Of a stretch of DNA of 64,000 bases, positions 35,131-46,698 are shown piece after piece. The notes under the pieces were generated by a model that saw only the letters and a list, made by a program, of their open reading frames with translations, was not told the DNA's origin and searched no databases. The translations under genes were made by a program, and so were the position numbers. This DNA is from Thunnus maccoyii. Lineage: Eukaryota; Chordata; Actinopteri; Scombriformes; Scombridae. Each line of letters begins with the position of its first letter. Position 1 is the first letter of the stretch. The stretch is taken from contig NC_056550.1 of assembly GCF_910596095.1 (NCBI RefSeq), positions 11,778,501 through 11,842,500 of the forward strand, in the 5' to 3' direction.

Positions 35131-35419
35131 ACAAATCAAGCCTGAATTGGTGGTAGTCAATTTCAAGACTCACATTAAAACAATTACAAAATCAGCCAAT
35201 TGTCACTTTAAAGGAATAATTAGACATTTTGGGAAATATATTTATGTTTTGTCTTGCTGAGCGTTAAATGTGAAGGTAAATTCCACTCTCATAAATATTT
35301 GTATCCAAATAAATTCCCTTGCTTATAATAATATAAGAGGTCATAAGACGAATCAGGATTTTGATTACTTGTGACACAACAGTCCATCATTCTTTTATAG
35401 CCTGTCAGTGTCCTTCTTT

Positions 35420-35454
35420 ATGCAAAGTGAACCTCCTCACAATCTGCTATAAAC
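35420..35454 (+). promoter_or_regulatory. VH13 promoter: octamer-like and TATA-like
   Basis: ATGCAAAG at 35420-35427 and TATAAAC at 35448-35454. Confidence 0.75.
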
Positions 35455-35523
35455 ACTTGATATCATGCTGTCAGTTGCAGCAGAAGAAGAGAAGCTCCTA
35501 TCAGATCACCTTCAATACCAACC

Positions 35524-35960
35524 ATGTTCTCTGTAGCTCTGCTGCTGCTGCTGCTGGATCCTGTGAGTCTCACTGAGGCAGAGACACTGACAGTATGATC
35601 ACAGCACACTGACTGTTCACTGTAATTACACTGATTCAATACTCAACATGTTTTCCTTCACAGGTGTGAAGTGTGAACAGTTGACACAGCCAGCCTCAGT
35701 GACTGTGCAACCAGGTCAACGTCTGACCATCACCTGTCAGGTCTCTTATTCTGTTAGCGACTATTGGACAGCTTGGATCAGACAGCCTGCAGGGAAAGGA
35801 CTGGAGTGGATTGGAAGTAGATATACTGGAGGTTCATACTACAAAGATTCACTAAAGAACAAGTTCAGTATCGACGTAGACTCTTCCAGCAAAACAGTGA
35901 CTCTAAACGGACAGAATGTGCAGCCTGAAGACACTGCTGTGTATTACTGTGCCAGAGACC
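35524..35960 (+). CDS. VH13, family B segment; V exon intact, leader phase doubtful
   Basis: Leader exon 35524-35562 (39 nt, a run of CTG codons then GATCCT) is out of phase with V exon 35664-35960 at the usual donor. The donor 4 nt further would give DPVS|VKC in frame. An ATG at 35648 in the last bases of the intron is in frame with exon 2 (MFSFTGVKC). The V exon is complete: LTITC, AWIRQPAGKGLEWIG, KDSLKNKFSIDVDSSSKTV, YYCARD. The RSS is intact. It opens the second V cluster and pairs with VH14. Confidence 0.78.
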
Positions 35961-35999
35961 CACAATAACACAAACCATCAGCAGACCTGAACAAAAACC
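35961..35999 (+). other. RSS of VH13
   Basis: CACAATA, 23-bp spacer, ACAAAAACC. Confidence 0.9.
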
Positions 36000-37060
36000 C
36001 CTCAGTGCCTGAACACTTGTAACATGAAGCCACCAGAGGAGGAGCCCTCAGACCACTAATGAGTTCAACACCAGTTCACTGTCATGAAAAGGAAAGAATA
36101 AACAGAAAGAAACCATAATGTATGTAATGTAAAAATCTATAGTATGAAAGTATAAAATATGTTGTTCATTTATTTTTAACAAGAATTGATTCATGGTGCT
36201 GTAGATACTTAAATGTTTTAATTAGTATTATATCACAGTGTGTATTCCCATGACAAAAAAATTATATGCTATTTTTGTCTAAACTGTTATATTTATGAAA
36301 AAGACATGTAAGAGGTAACATTACCACATGCATTTCCCCAAATTATCTCCCGGTGGGTGAGATTAAGATTAATAAATACAAAACATAATGTCATCTCATG
36401 TTTTAGTGAAGTTATTTTGTGTCATGATAATTCAGTTGCAAGTGTGTTAAAAATATGTGTTTGTTGGGGGAAACTCTGATATCCAACAACAGAAGTTGGA
36501 TGTAACTCAAACTTGAAACACAAAATTCAACTTTTGAAGAAAATTCTGATTAAGTACAATTTTCAAATTTAGATGAACTAAATCAAAATTCATTTAACTG
36601 GTGTTGCAATTCTTCCATCATTGTTTTGTCTGTGAGAACGAGTCAGTTCAAAACTTGGTTGTCTTCCACCTTTACTGATCTGACTGCAGAGAGAGAGACA
36701 AACTTGTTACTGTAGTTTTCACTGATATTTGTTTGACACAAGAAACAGAGTTTATATTTCACATTGGACATTTTATTTTTATTGACTAAAGAAGATGGGT
36801 ATTAACAACATCCATGTACTGAGGAGTTACATATTTTTCACATATTCTCATCAGTTTTCTTCACTTATATTCTTACTGGGGTTTTCTTTCCCCCTGACAT
36901 CCTGAATGTTATGAGCACTTTGTGAGAAAAACAAAACAAAGCAAAATTTGTTCAGGAGGTACTTTTTCTATTAAAACTTAACTAAAATAACTATAAACTT
37001 TATATTAAAATAGATATTGAAAATTTTCAAAAGTTCAATGCGGTTCTCTCTCCCTGTGAG
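36000..37060. repeat. B-to-A spacer (cassette repeat)
   Basis: Copy of the same spacer as 19031-20085. No gene. Confidence 0.8.
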
Positions 37061-37069
37061 GAGGAGTCA

Positions 37070-37077
37070 ATGCAAAA
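37070..37077 (+). promoter_or_regulatory. Octamer of VH14 (ATGCAAAA)
   Basis: Family A promoter block. Confidence 0.75.
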
Positions 37078-37149
37078 CCTTGATGTCTTCCACCTCTACT
37101 TATCTGACTGCAGAGAGGATGACAGAGAACAGTGGACACACAGTTTAAC

Positions 37150-37596
37150 ATGATGGACTATAGGACAGGACTGCTGCTTTTAACTATCTGCTGGGCAGGT
37201 GAAGATCTTCATTGATCGTTATTTGACATATTTACATTTGTATTACCAACTTGATGCATGTTAGGCTCTTTTTTCTGTCTTGGCAGGTGTTGATGGTCAG
37301 ACTCTGACAGAATCTGAACCAGCAGTTAAAAAGCCTGGAGAATCCCACAAACTGACCTGTACAACATCTGGATTCACATTCAGTAGCAACTGGATGGCCT
37401 GGATCAAACAGGCTCCTGGAAAAGGACTGGAGTGGGTTGCAACTATCAGTAATGATGGTAGTAGCTACATCTCCTACTCTCAGTCAGTTCAAAGCCGGTT
37501 CACCATCTCCAGAGACGACAGCAGAGAGCAGCTGTATCTGCAGATGAACAGTCTGAAGACTGAAGATTCTGCTGTTTATTATTGTGCTCGAGAGCG
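37150..37596 (+). pseudogene. VH14, family A segment that lost its RSS
   Basis: Leader 37150-37198 and V exon from 37287 are open with all landmarks ([19 protein letters not shown] with R-to-K in FR2, YYCARE). After the last codons the DNA goes straight from CGACAGT to actcatccttactgggc. Compared with VH16, 39 bp between two ACAGT repeats are gone, removing most of the heptamer, the spacer and the nonamer. The frame then runs on to a TGA at 37619-37621. It can be transcribed but should not rearrange. Confidence 0.88.
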
Positions 37597-37621
37597 ACAG
37601 TACTCATCCTTACTGGGCTGA

Positions 37622-38505
37622 TAGACCCCAAATATCTCATTTGTTTTGTGTGTTCAGTTGTATGGAAATAATAAAGTAGAGTAATACAGTACAGTATGTA
37701 AAGAGTAAATGCTGGACCATACAGTCACATGCAAAAACACGCACATACACATTAACAAACAGTAAAAACCGAAAAGAAGTTATTCAAGACTTAAAACATC
37801 TATTTTTCTCCTCTGTGTATCACTGACAACAGTTCTTTTAATCCATCTTAACAGATGTATCATTGTAATAATAATGATTTACTTTATACTACTACAAATA
37901 ACACTAATGCAGAACTATACTTATTTATCTATTTTGAAACCATAGCATTACTAGAGCCAAGGACTAACTAGTGTTTATTTAAACTCTTTAAGCAGAGAAA
38001 GGGTGCATACACTTTTATATTGTTTAATTTGTTGCCAGAAATTTGTGGCTTTTTCCCTTGAAAGTCAGATAATAACTGAACTGAACTGATAATAACTGGG
38101 CTACAAATTTGGACAATCCAGTGTACATTACTCGACTACCTGACAGAGATAAGATCCTGATTAAGGACAGGAGAAGGTTTGATGAAATGATATGATATGA
38201 TTTGAGAAATGATGGTTAGACAATCTGATAAAACAGCTTTATTATCTCAGACATGTTCTTGTGTATCTCTGATGTTCTCTGTAGCTGAGGCAGAATGGAA
38301 AAATTAAATCGTCTGTTTATTTGAGTTTAAATGCATTTGTCTGACTTGTGTTAGAAGTTTTGTGAAGAATGAAAGAACATTAACTTTAAGTTACTGTTTT
38401 AAATAATACATTTGTATGTGTCAAAATAAATGCTAATAACACAATTCCAAGTGGACTCTGTGTGACACAACAGTCCATCCCTCTTTTGTAGCCTGTCAGT
38501 GTCCT
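37622..38505. other. Intergenic, VH14 to VH15
   Basis: The A 3' flank, then upstream DNA shared with VH3 (3870-4250). No gene. Confidence 0.55.
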
Positions 38506-38510
38506 TCTTT

Positions 38511-38545
38511 ATGCAAAGTGAACTTCCTCACAGTCTGCTATAAAC
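38511..38545 (+). promoter_or_regulatory. VH15 promoter: octamer-like and TATA-like
   Basis: ATGCAAAG at 38511-38518 and TATAAAC at 38539-38545. Confidence 0.75.
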
Positions 38546-38614
38546 ACTTGATATCATGCTGTCAGTTGCGGCAGAAGAAGAGAAGCTCCCATCAGATCAC
38601 CTTCAATACCAACC

Positions 38615-39036
38615 ATGTTCTCTGTAGCTCTGCTGCTGCTGCTGGCTGCTGGATCTTGTGAGTCTCACTAGATTTATCATAGTTAGCAGTTCTTTTTTAT
38701 TTTGATATTTTGTCACAAAATATTTTCTTCTTTTAACAGGTGTGAAGTGTGAACAGTTGACACAGCCAGCCTCAGTGACTGTGCAACCAGGTCAACGTCT
38801 GACCATCACCTGTCAGGTCTCTTATTCTGTTAGCGGCTATTACACAGCTTGGATCAGACAGCCTGCAGGGAAAGAACTGGAGTGGATTGGAATGAGATTT
38901 GCTGGAGCTTCATACTACAAGGATTCACTAAAGAACAAGTTCAGTATCGACTTAGACTCTTCCAGCAATAGAGTGACTCTAAACGGACAGAATGTGCAGC
39001 CTGAAGACACTGCTGTGTATTACTGTGCCAGAGACC
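38615..39036 (+). CDS. VH15, family B IGHV segment, apparently intact
   Basis: Leader 38615-38657 (43 nt, phase 1, ending GCTGGATCTT|GTGAGT) joins V exon 38740-39036 in frame. It has QLTQPASVTVQPGQ, LTITC, AWIRQPAGKELEWIG, CDR2 RFAGAS, KDSLKNKFSIDLDSSSNRV and YYCARD. Its promoter is like that of VH3 and VH13, but its leader keeps the bases those two lack, so this is the intact form of that promoter type. Confidence 0.92.
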
Positions 39037-39075
39037 CACAATAACATAAACCATCAGCAGACCTGAACAAAAACC
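39037..39075 (+). other. RSS of VH15
   Basis: CACAATA, 23-bp spacer, ACAAAAACC. Confidence 0.9.
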
Positions 39076-40005
39076 CCTCAGTGCCTGAACACTTGTAACA
39101 TGAAGCCACCAGAGGAGGAGCCCTCAGACCACTAATGAGTTCAAGTCCAAGTTAAGCAGTCTATGAATACTGTTTACTGTACAGTAGTATTGAAAATATG
39201 GAAAAAAGTATAATAAAATCAATTCATTGCATGGTGCAATAATACAAAATTTTAGAACATTATAATCACTGATATATGACAAGATGGGACAAATGAGTGC
39301 AAACAAACAAGACAAGTTGATGCATTTCCTACATAGTGTCTTACTTCTCTGACTCATAATGTCTATATGTAGAATATTGAGGAATGAATAACAGCAACAT
39401 TTCAACATGCACCTTGTTTTTAAAAGGAAGCAGTGAAACCCCCAAAAGTCATGTCTTTTCCATAACTTCATCATTTAAAAAGGGAAACAATATATTATAA
39501 TCTAAATAACTACAGTGTTAATAAGTTCACTGAATCACTTCTCTTCAGCCTTCATGGTGTTGTGTATCATTTATAAGTAAAACTATTGAAAATTATGTTT
39601 TTTAATGATCAACCAACTTCCACTTTCTCTTTTTGTGAGCAAGAGAAAAAACACTCTTGAGCCCGTCGTCTTCATTCTTCATCTTCAATACATTCATCAA
39701 TGTTTAGATGTTCAATCAACCATTGGTTTCAGTTCATGTACAGTATGAAAACCTTTTTTGAGATAGGAAAGCAGCATATCATATATCCTATTATGTAATT
39801 TTTTGTGTCATGAAAATTATTTATATATTTGTTATGAGGAGATTCTGGCATCCAGCAATTCAGAGTTGGCTACAAAACATTTTTTATGTGTTAACTTTCC
39901 AGTTGTGTGCAGTGTTTTGGGATTTTCTTTTGAATAATCCTTATAAATGTTATTACTAATTGAAATCTCATAAAAAAAAATCTATTTCCAGACAACAAGA
40001 ATTTT
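39076..40005. other. Intergenic, VH15 to VH16
   Basis: After the B flank, about 39165-40005 matches 57700-59520, where the copy is split by a probable solo LTR. No gene. Confidence 0.6.
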
Positions 40006-40111
40006 AACTCTCTGCTGGGCAGGTGAAAATATTCACAGATCTTGAGTTGAATCTGTCCTCAAATTATTGCAAACATATGAAGCAGGTGACTCTTCTTTTT
40101 TGTCTTGACAG

Positions 40112-40420
40112 GTGTTGATGGTCAGACTCTGACAGAATCTGAACCAGCAGTTAAAAAGCCTGGAGAATCCCACAAACTGACCTGTACAACCTCTGGATTC
40201 ACATTCAGCAGCTACTGGATGGTCTGGATCAGACAAGCTCCTGGAAAAGGACTGGAGTGGGTTGCAGCTATCAGTTATGGTGGTGGTAGTAGCAAATACT
40301 ACTCTCAGTCAGTTCAAGGCCGGTTCACCATCTCCAGAGACAACAGCAGAGAGCAGCTGTATCTGCAGATGAACAGTCTGAAGACTGAAGATTCTGCTGT
40401 TTATTATTGTGCTCAAGACT
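40112..40420 (+). pseudogene. VH16, family A V exon without leader start or promoter
   Basis: The V exon is fully open: [35 protein letters not shown]2 [36 protein letters not shown]. Upstream, only the last bases of the leader exon remain (ctctgctgggcag at 40009-40021), fused to a piece of remote A-gene upstream DNA. The ATG, most of the signal peptide and the octamer block are gone. The RSS is perfect. It could rearrange but should not be expressed as a secreted chain. Confidence 0.85.
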
Positions 40421-40459
40421 CACAGTGACTGGAGTTGGTTGAGCAGCTGTACAAAATCC
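40421..40459 (+). other. RSS of VH16
   Basis: CACAGTG, 23-bp spacer, ACAAAATCC. Confidence 0.92.
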
Positions 40460-40843
40460 TACAGTACTCATCCTTACTGGGCTGATAGACTCAACCTTTC
40501 TCACTTGTTTTGTGTATTCAGCTGTATGGAAACTAAACTTTGTGGTCATACAATATGCAAAGACTAAAGAAAGGACCACAACATCCATGTACTGAGGAGT
40601 TACATGTTTTTCACGTATTCTCATCAGTTTTCTTCACTTATATTCTTACTGGGGTTTTCTTTCCCCCTGACATCCTGAATGTTATGAGCACTTTGTAAGA
40701 AAAACAAAACAAAGCAAAATTTGTTCAGGAGGTACTTTTTCTATTAAAACTTAATGATAATAAGTATGAACTTTATATTACAATTATTATTGCACATTTT
40801 AAAAAGTTCAATGCAGTTCTCTGCTTGCTGTGAGGAGGAGTCA

Positions 40844-40851
40844 ATGCAAAA
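40844..40851 (+). promoter_or_regulatory. Octamer of VH17 (ATGCAAAA)
   Basis: Family A promoter block, only about 400 bp after the VH16 RSS. Confidence 0.75.
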
Positions 40852-40923
40852 CCTTGATGTCTTCCACCTCTACTTATCTGACTGCAGAGAGGATGACAGA
40901 GAACAGTGGACACACAGTTTAAC

Positions 40924-41350
40924 ATGATGGACTATAGGACAGGACTGCTGCTTTTAACTATCTGCTGGGCAGGTGAAGATCTTCACTGATCTTGAGTTGA
41001 AGTTGTTGTTAAAAAGTTACCAGCTTAAAGCAACTGATTATTTTCCTTTTTCATCTTGACAGGTGTTGATGGTCAGACTCTGACAGAATCTGAACCAGCA
41101 GTTAAAAAGCCTGGAGAATCCCACAAACTGACCTGTACAACATCTGGATTCACATTCAGTGACTACTACATGGCCTGGATCAGACAGGCTCCTGGAAAAG
41201 GACTGGAGTGGATTGCAGCTATCAGCAGTTATGGTGGTAGTGACACATACTACTCTCAGTCAGTTCAAGGCCGGTTCACCATCTCCAGAGACGACAGCAG
41301 AGAGCAGCTGTATCTGCAGATGAACAGTCTGAAGACTGAAGATTCTGCTG
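40924..41350 (+). pseudogene. VH17, family A segment truncated at the 3' end
   Basis: Leader 40924-40972 and V exon from 41063 are normal to TEDSA (CDR2 SSYGGSDT). Then about 28 bp net are lost at 41350/41351. YYCAR, with Cys104, and the whole heptamer are missing and the frame runs into the former spacer ([10 protein letters not shown]). The nonamer ACAAAATCC remains at 41374-41382. It can neither fold normally nor rearrange. Confidence 0.9.
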
Positions 41351-41399
41351 GCTGGAGTTGGTTGAGCAGCTGTACAAAATCCTACAGTACTCATCTTCT

Positions 41400-42365
41400 G
41401 GGCTGGTAGCATTTAGTAATACAGTATGTTTAATAATAAATTACAGCAACATTTGTCTCTGCATTACTTAAAGTTGTGTGTTCCTCAACAATATTCTTTA
41501 CTAAACATGAGAAACATCAAAAATCATGATACATTTGTCTGGGTGTGAAATAAAGAAAATAAACACTACTACAAATAATAATAGAGATGTTTAAAAAATA
41601 TTTCTGTAAATTAAGACAACATAATGTCTATACATTATGTGGAATCATAATATGAGGGGGGAAAAAGTTGTAGTTTCCTTTACAGAATCACTAGAGGTCA
41701 GTGTCAAGTTTCTCTCTCCTCTTTTACAATAAGGAAACACTCAGATCTGCTTTTCTTGAACCCTGTACTGAGCTAAAGCCTGATACAACTGTTTGACATG
41801 TACATGGCGTTGAAATGTACAAAAGTCATTTGTGACTCTCAGTCTCACATTATTAATGTCCTCAGGTCAGTACTTCACAATTACGCAACACACAGTCATC
41901 TGAGTACCACTGATGTATGACTGAGCTTTAAGTTAGTTACATTTCATTAGAAAAAATTATAATATATATATAATTTAAAAATCTGACTCTTCCATCACGT
42001 ACTGTAGCTTCATTGAAACCATTGCTGAGAGAAGACAGCAGTAATCTATAAAGTCCAAGTTTCTCTGTGTCTGTTTCTTCAAACATTTGAAAACACTGAA
42101 ACTATTCAACGTCTTTTATGCAAACTCAACTTTTCATGATATTTACATGATCCTGCTGCTGTTGTTGTATTTCTGTTTGAAAGAAATAAGTAAGTAAAGT
42201 CAACAAATAATTAAATAATTAAATAAATGTAATGAAATTAAAATATCATATGTAAAGCAGAGATGATTTCCAGGTGTGTTTTCAGTTTGCAGATATACAG
42301 TAATAACAGTCATCAGACTCTTCTATTAGTCCAGTTAGACCAACATTAATGCTTCATGTGTTTGA
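41400..42365. other. Intergenic, VH17 to VH18
   Basis: The A 3' flank with the cactagaggtcagtgtcaag block (41690), then B upstream DNA like that before VH5. No gene. Confidence 0.55.
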
Positions 42366-42369
42366 TTCT

Positions 42370-42409
42370 ATGCAAACTCAGTGATCCTCCTTGTTTCTCA
42401 GCTATAAAA
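42370..42409 (+). promoter_or_regulatory. VH18 promoter: octamer-like and TATA box
   Basis: ATGCAAAC at 42370-42377 and TATAAAA at 42403-42409. Confidence 0.8.
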
Positions 42410-42463
42410 TCTTCACATCAGACTGTCAGTGGAGATCACAGCACATGAGTTTTACCATAAACC

Positions 42464-42893
42464 ATGTTCTCTGTAGCTCTGCTGCTGCTGTTGGCAGCTG
42501 GATCCTGTAAGTCTCTCTGGATTTGTCATAGTCAGAAGTTCTTCTTTTGCAGTGAAACTTGATAATTTGTCACAAAACATTTTCTTCTTTTAACAGGTGT
42601 GAAGTGTCAACAGTTGACACAGCCAGCCTCAGTGATTGTGCAGCCAGGTCAACGTCTGACCATCACCTGTCAGGTCTCTTATTCTGTTAGCGACCATTGG
42701 ACAGCTTGGATCAGACAACCTGCAGGGAAAGAACTGGAGTGGATTGGAAGTAGATATACTGGAGGCTCTGCCTACAAAGATTCACTAAAGAACAAGTTCA
42801 GTATCGACTTAGACTCTTCCAGCAATAGAGTGACTCTAAATGGACAGAATGTGCAGTCTGAAGACACTGCTGTGTATTACTGTGCCAGAGACC
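42464..42893 (+). CDS. VH18, family B IGHV segment, apparently intact
   Basis: Leader 42464-42506 (43 nt, phase 1, strong donor GTAAGT), V exon 42597-42893. It has ASVIVQPGQ (T-to-I), LTITC, AWIRQPAGKELEWIG, CDR2 RYTGGS, KDSLKNKFSIDLDSSSNRV, VQSEDTA and YYCARD. It pairs with VH19 at the standard spacing. Confidence 0.92.
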
Positions 42894-42932
42894 CACAATA
42901 ACACAAACCATCAGCAGACCTGAACAAAAACC
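42894..42932 (+). other. RSS of VH18
   Basis: CACAATA, 23-bp spacer, ACAAAAACC. Confidence 0.9.
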
Positions 42933-43995
42933 TCTCAGTGCCTGAACACTTGTAACATGAAGCCACCAGAGGAGGAGCCCTCAGACCACTAATGAGTTCA
43001 ACACCAGTTCACTGTTACAAAAAGGAAAGAATAAACAGAAAAAACCCCTCAATGTATGTAATATAAACACCTATAGTATGAAAGTATAAAATATGTTGTT
43101 CATTTACTTTTAACAAGAATTGATTTCATGGTGATAGAGATACTTTAATGTTTTAATTAGTATTATAAAACAGTGTGTATTCCTATGACAATAAAATTAT
43201 ATGCTATTTTTGTCTTAACTTTTATTTTTATGAAAAAGACATACAAGAGGTAACATTACCACATGCATTTCCCAAATTATCTCGCGGTGGATGAGATTAA
43301 GTTTGGTAAAAACAAAACATAATGTCATCTCATATTTTAGTGAAGTTATTTTGTGTCATGGTAATTCAGTTGCGAGTGTGTTAAAAATATGTATTTGTTG
43401 GGGGAAACTCTGATATCCAACAACACAAGTTGGTTGTAACTCAAACTTGCAACACAAAATTCAACACTTGAAGAGAATTCTGATTAAGTACAATTTTCAA
43501 ATTTAGATTAATAAATCAAAATTCATTTAACTGGTGTTGCAATTCTTCCATCATTGTTTTGTCTGTGAGGACGAGTCAGTTCAAAACTTGGTTGTCTTCC
43601 ACCTTTACTGATCCGACTGCAGAGAGAGAGACAAACTGGTTACTGTAGATTTCACTGATATTTGTTTTACTCAAGAAACAGAGTTTATGTTTCATGTTGG
43701 ACATTTTATTTTTATTGACTAAAGAAGATGGGTATTAATAACATCCATGTACTGAGGAGTTACATGTTTTTCACATATTCTCATCAGTTTTCTTCACTTA
43801 TATTCTTACTGGGGTTTTCTTTCCCCCTGACATCCTCAATGTTATGAGCACTTTGTGAGAAAAACAAAAAAGTCAAAATTTGTTCAGGAGGTACTTTTTC
43901 CATTAAAACTCAGTTATAATGACTATAAACTTTATATCAAAATTGGTATAGCAAAATTTCAAAAATTCAATGCAGTTCTCTCTCCCTGTGAGGAG
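42933..43995. repeat. B-to-A spacer (cassette repeat)
   Basis: Another copy of the cassette spacer. No gene. Confidence 0.75.
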
Positions 43996-44001
43996 GAGTC
44001 A

Positions 44002-44009
44002 ATGCAAAA
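44002..44009 (+). promoter_or_regulatory. Octamer of VH19 (ATGCAAAA)
   Basis: Family A promoter block. Confidence 0.75.
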
Positions 44010-44081
44010 CCTTGATGTCTTCCACCTCTACTTATCTGACTGCAGAGAGGATGACAGAGAACAGTGGACACACAGTTTAAC

Positions 44082-44527
44082 ATGATGGACTATAGGACAG
44101 GACTGCTGCTTTTAACTATCTGCTGGGCAGGTGAAGATCTTCACAGATCTTTATTTGACATATTTACATTTGTATTACCGACTTGATGCATGTTAGGCTC
44201 TTTTTTCTGTCTTGACAGGTGTTGATGGTCAGACTCTGACAGAATCTGAACCAGCAGTTAAAAAGCCTGGAGAATCCCACAAACTGACCTGTACAACCTC
44301 TAGATTTACATTCAGTGACTACTACATGTACTGGATCAGACAGGCTCCTGGAAAAGGACTGGAGTGGATTGCTTATATCAGTGATGGTGGTGGTAGTAGC
44401 AAATCCTACTCTCAGTCAGTTCAAGGCCGGTTCACCATCTCCAGAGACAACAGCAGAGAGCAGCTGTATCTGCAGATGAACAGTCTGAAGACTGAAGATT
44501 CTGCTGTTTATTATTGTGCTCGAGACT
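44082..44527 (+). CDS. VH19, family A IGHV segment, apparently intact
   Basis: Leader 44082-44130, V exon 44219-44527. It has [10 protein letters not shown] (G-to-R just after Cys23, unique here), [19 protein letters not shown]2 [30 protein letters not shown] and YYCARD. The RSS is perfect. It is close to VH22, with which it shares downstream flank. Confidence 0.92.
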
Positions 44528-44566
44528 CACAGTGACTGGAGTTGGTTGAGCAGCTGTACAAAATCC
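44528..44566 (+). other. RSS of VH19
   Basis: CACAGTG, 23-bp spacer, ACAAAATCC. Confidence 0.92.
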
Positions 44567-45930
44567 TACAGTACTCATCTTCTGGGCTGGTAGCATTTAG
44601 TAATCGAGTATGTTTAGTAATAAATTACAGCAACATTTGTCTCTGCATTATGTAAAGTTGTGTGTTCCTCAAAAATATTCTTCACTAAACATGAGAAACA
44701 TCAACTTTCATGATACATTTGTCTGGGTGTGAAATAAAGAAAATACAAACTACTACAAATAATAAAAGAGATGTTTAAGAATAATTAGCATTTCTGTAAA
44801 TTAAGACAACATAATGTTTACAATTATGTGGAATGATAATATGAAGGAGTAAAAAAAAGTTGCAGTTTCCTTTATTAAATCACTAGAGGTCAGTGTCAAG
44901 TTTCTCTTTTACAATAAAGAAACACTCGGATCTGCTTTTCTCATTGATATTAACAGACTGACCCTTGAACCAAATCCTTATCTCGCCTAGGGCACCAAAA
45001 TGGCTAGAGCCGGCCCTGAGTTCACTGTTACAATAACAGGAAACAGTCTTTGAACACATTTAACCGTGAAAAAAGTAAAACAAAATAACATGACTTATTA
45101 TGATATATAATTATAATAAGCATTATATATTATTATAAGCAGCATTATTTCAACTACACTTCATCTAACAGCTCTTCATCTAACAAGAAATGAAAAATTT
45201 TATGACACTTTTAGTTTTACTTTGTGGCTCCACATAAATTACTTTTGTCAGTCTGGACTAACAAAGAGAGGAAGGACTGAACAGGACAAGAAATGTAACA
45301 TTTTCTCCTTTTACTCGTGAGAATACAAGAGCTTTACAGAACACTTTCACAGCCTTTGATACGATCTGTCTCCAGTATAGATGCAAACATTACAGGTGAC
45401 CTCATTAGATCAAAATATTAGCAAACTGTAAATAAGTTAAATAGGCTGTGGTATTAAAATAAGATAAAGTTATAAACAACTAACAACAGTGTTACTTCTT
45501 TCTTGCTCCTCTGCACTATTATTAATGATTATAAATTAAACAGGTTGTTTGATGTCTTAGTCCTCTGCATATTGTAGATTAATGTTCACCATTTTTAAAA
45601 ATGGTTCATCAGATTTTAGATGTCCTTTCTTGTAGGCAGCCATTGGTTTTTGTTCATGTTTATGAAAATCATTTTAATTATCTGAGGTGAGATTCATCTC
45701 ATGTTTTAGCAAAGTTAAGATTTTGTGTCATGATAATTCAGTTGCGAGTGTGTTAAAAATATGTATTTGTTGAGTGATACTCTGATATCCAACAACACGA
45801 GATGGTTGCAACTCAAACTTCAAACACAATATTCACCTTTTGAAGACAATTCTGATTAAATAGAAGTTTCAAATAAAGATTGCCTAATTCAAAACTAATT
45901 TAGCTTGTGTTGAAATTATTACATTTTGTT
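44567..45930. repeat. A-gene 3' flank, duplicated with 49107-50830
   Basis: Both copies share the cactagaggtcagtgtcaag block, a transposon-end-like caccaaaatggctagagccg (44996 and 49546) and a long AT-rich stretch. This copy lacks the B fragment present in the other. No gene. Confidence 0.75.
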
Positions 45931-46135
45931 TTGCACAACAAACAAAAGGCCAAATTCTATCCTCCATGTGAGGAGTCAATTCAAAACTTGGTTGACTTCC
46001 AACTTCACTGATCTAACTGCAAAGAAAATGACAAATTGTTTACTTTCCACTGCGACTTTTATTTTGCAAGGTAAAAGAGTATTGCATATTTTAAAAACTT
46101 CAATGCAGTTCTCTGCTTTCTGTGAGGAGGAGTCA

Positions 46136-46143
46136 ATGCAAAA
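46136..46143 (+). promoter_or_regulatory. Octamer of VH20 (ATGCAAAA)
   Basis: Family A promoter block. Confidence 0.75.
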
Positions 46144-46215
46144 CCTTGATGTCTTCCACCTCTACTTATCTGACTGCAGAGAGGATGACAGAGAACAGTG
46201 GACACACAGTTTAAC

Positions 46216-46660
46216 ATGATGGACTATAGGACAGGACTGCTGCTTTTAACTATCTGCTGGGCAGGTGAAGATCTTCACATATCTTGAGTTGAAGTTGTTG
46301 TTAAAAAGTTACCAGCTTAAAGCAACTGATTATTTTCCTTTTTCATCTTGACAGGTGTTGATGGTCAGACTCTGACAGAATCTGAACCAGCAGTTAAAAA
46401 GCCTGGAGAATCCCACAAACTGACCTGTACAACATCTGGATTCACATTCAGCAGCTATGCTATGGCCTGGGTCAGACAGGCTCCAGGAAAAGGACTGGAG
46501 TGGATTTCTTTTATCTACGGTGATGGTGGTGGCAAATACTACTCTCAGTCAGTTCAAGGCCGGTTCACCATCTCCAGAGACAACAGCAGAGAGCAGCTGT
46601 ATCTGCAGATGAACAGTCTGAAGACTGAAGATTCTGCTGTTTATTATTGTGCTCGACACT
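46216..46660 (+). CDS. VH20, family A IGHV segment, probably functional
   Basis: Leader 46216-46264, V exon 46355-46660. It has [33 protein letters not shown]2 [28 protein letters not shown] and YYCARH. It follows another A gene directly, because the B gene expected between them is missing. The RSS has small deviations but keeps CAC and the A-rich core. Confidence 0.88.
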
Positions 46661-46698
46661 CACAATGACTGAGTTGGTTGAGCAGCTGTCCAAAATCC
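46661..46698 (+). other. RSS of VH20 (22-bp spacer)
   Basis: CACAATG, 22-bp spacer, CCAAAATCC. Confidence 0.82.
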
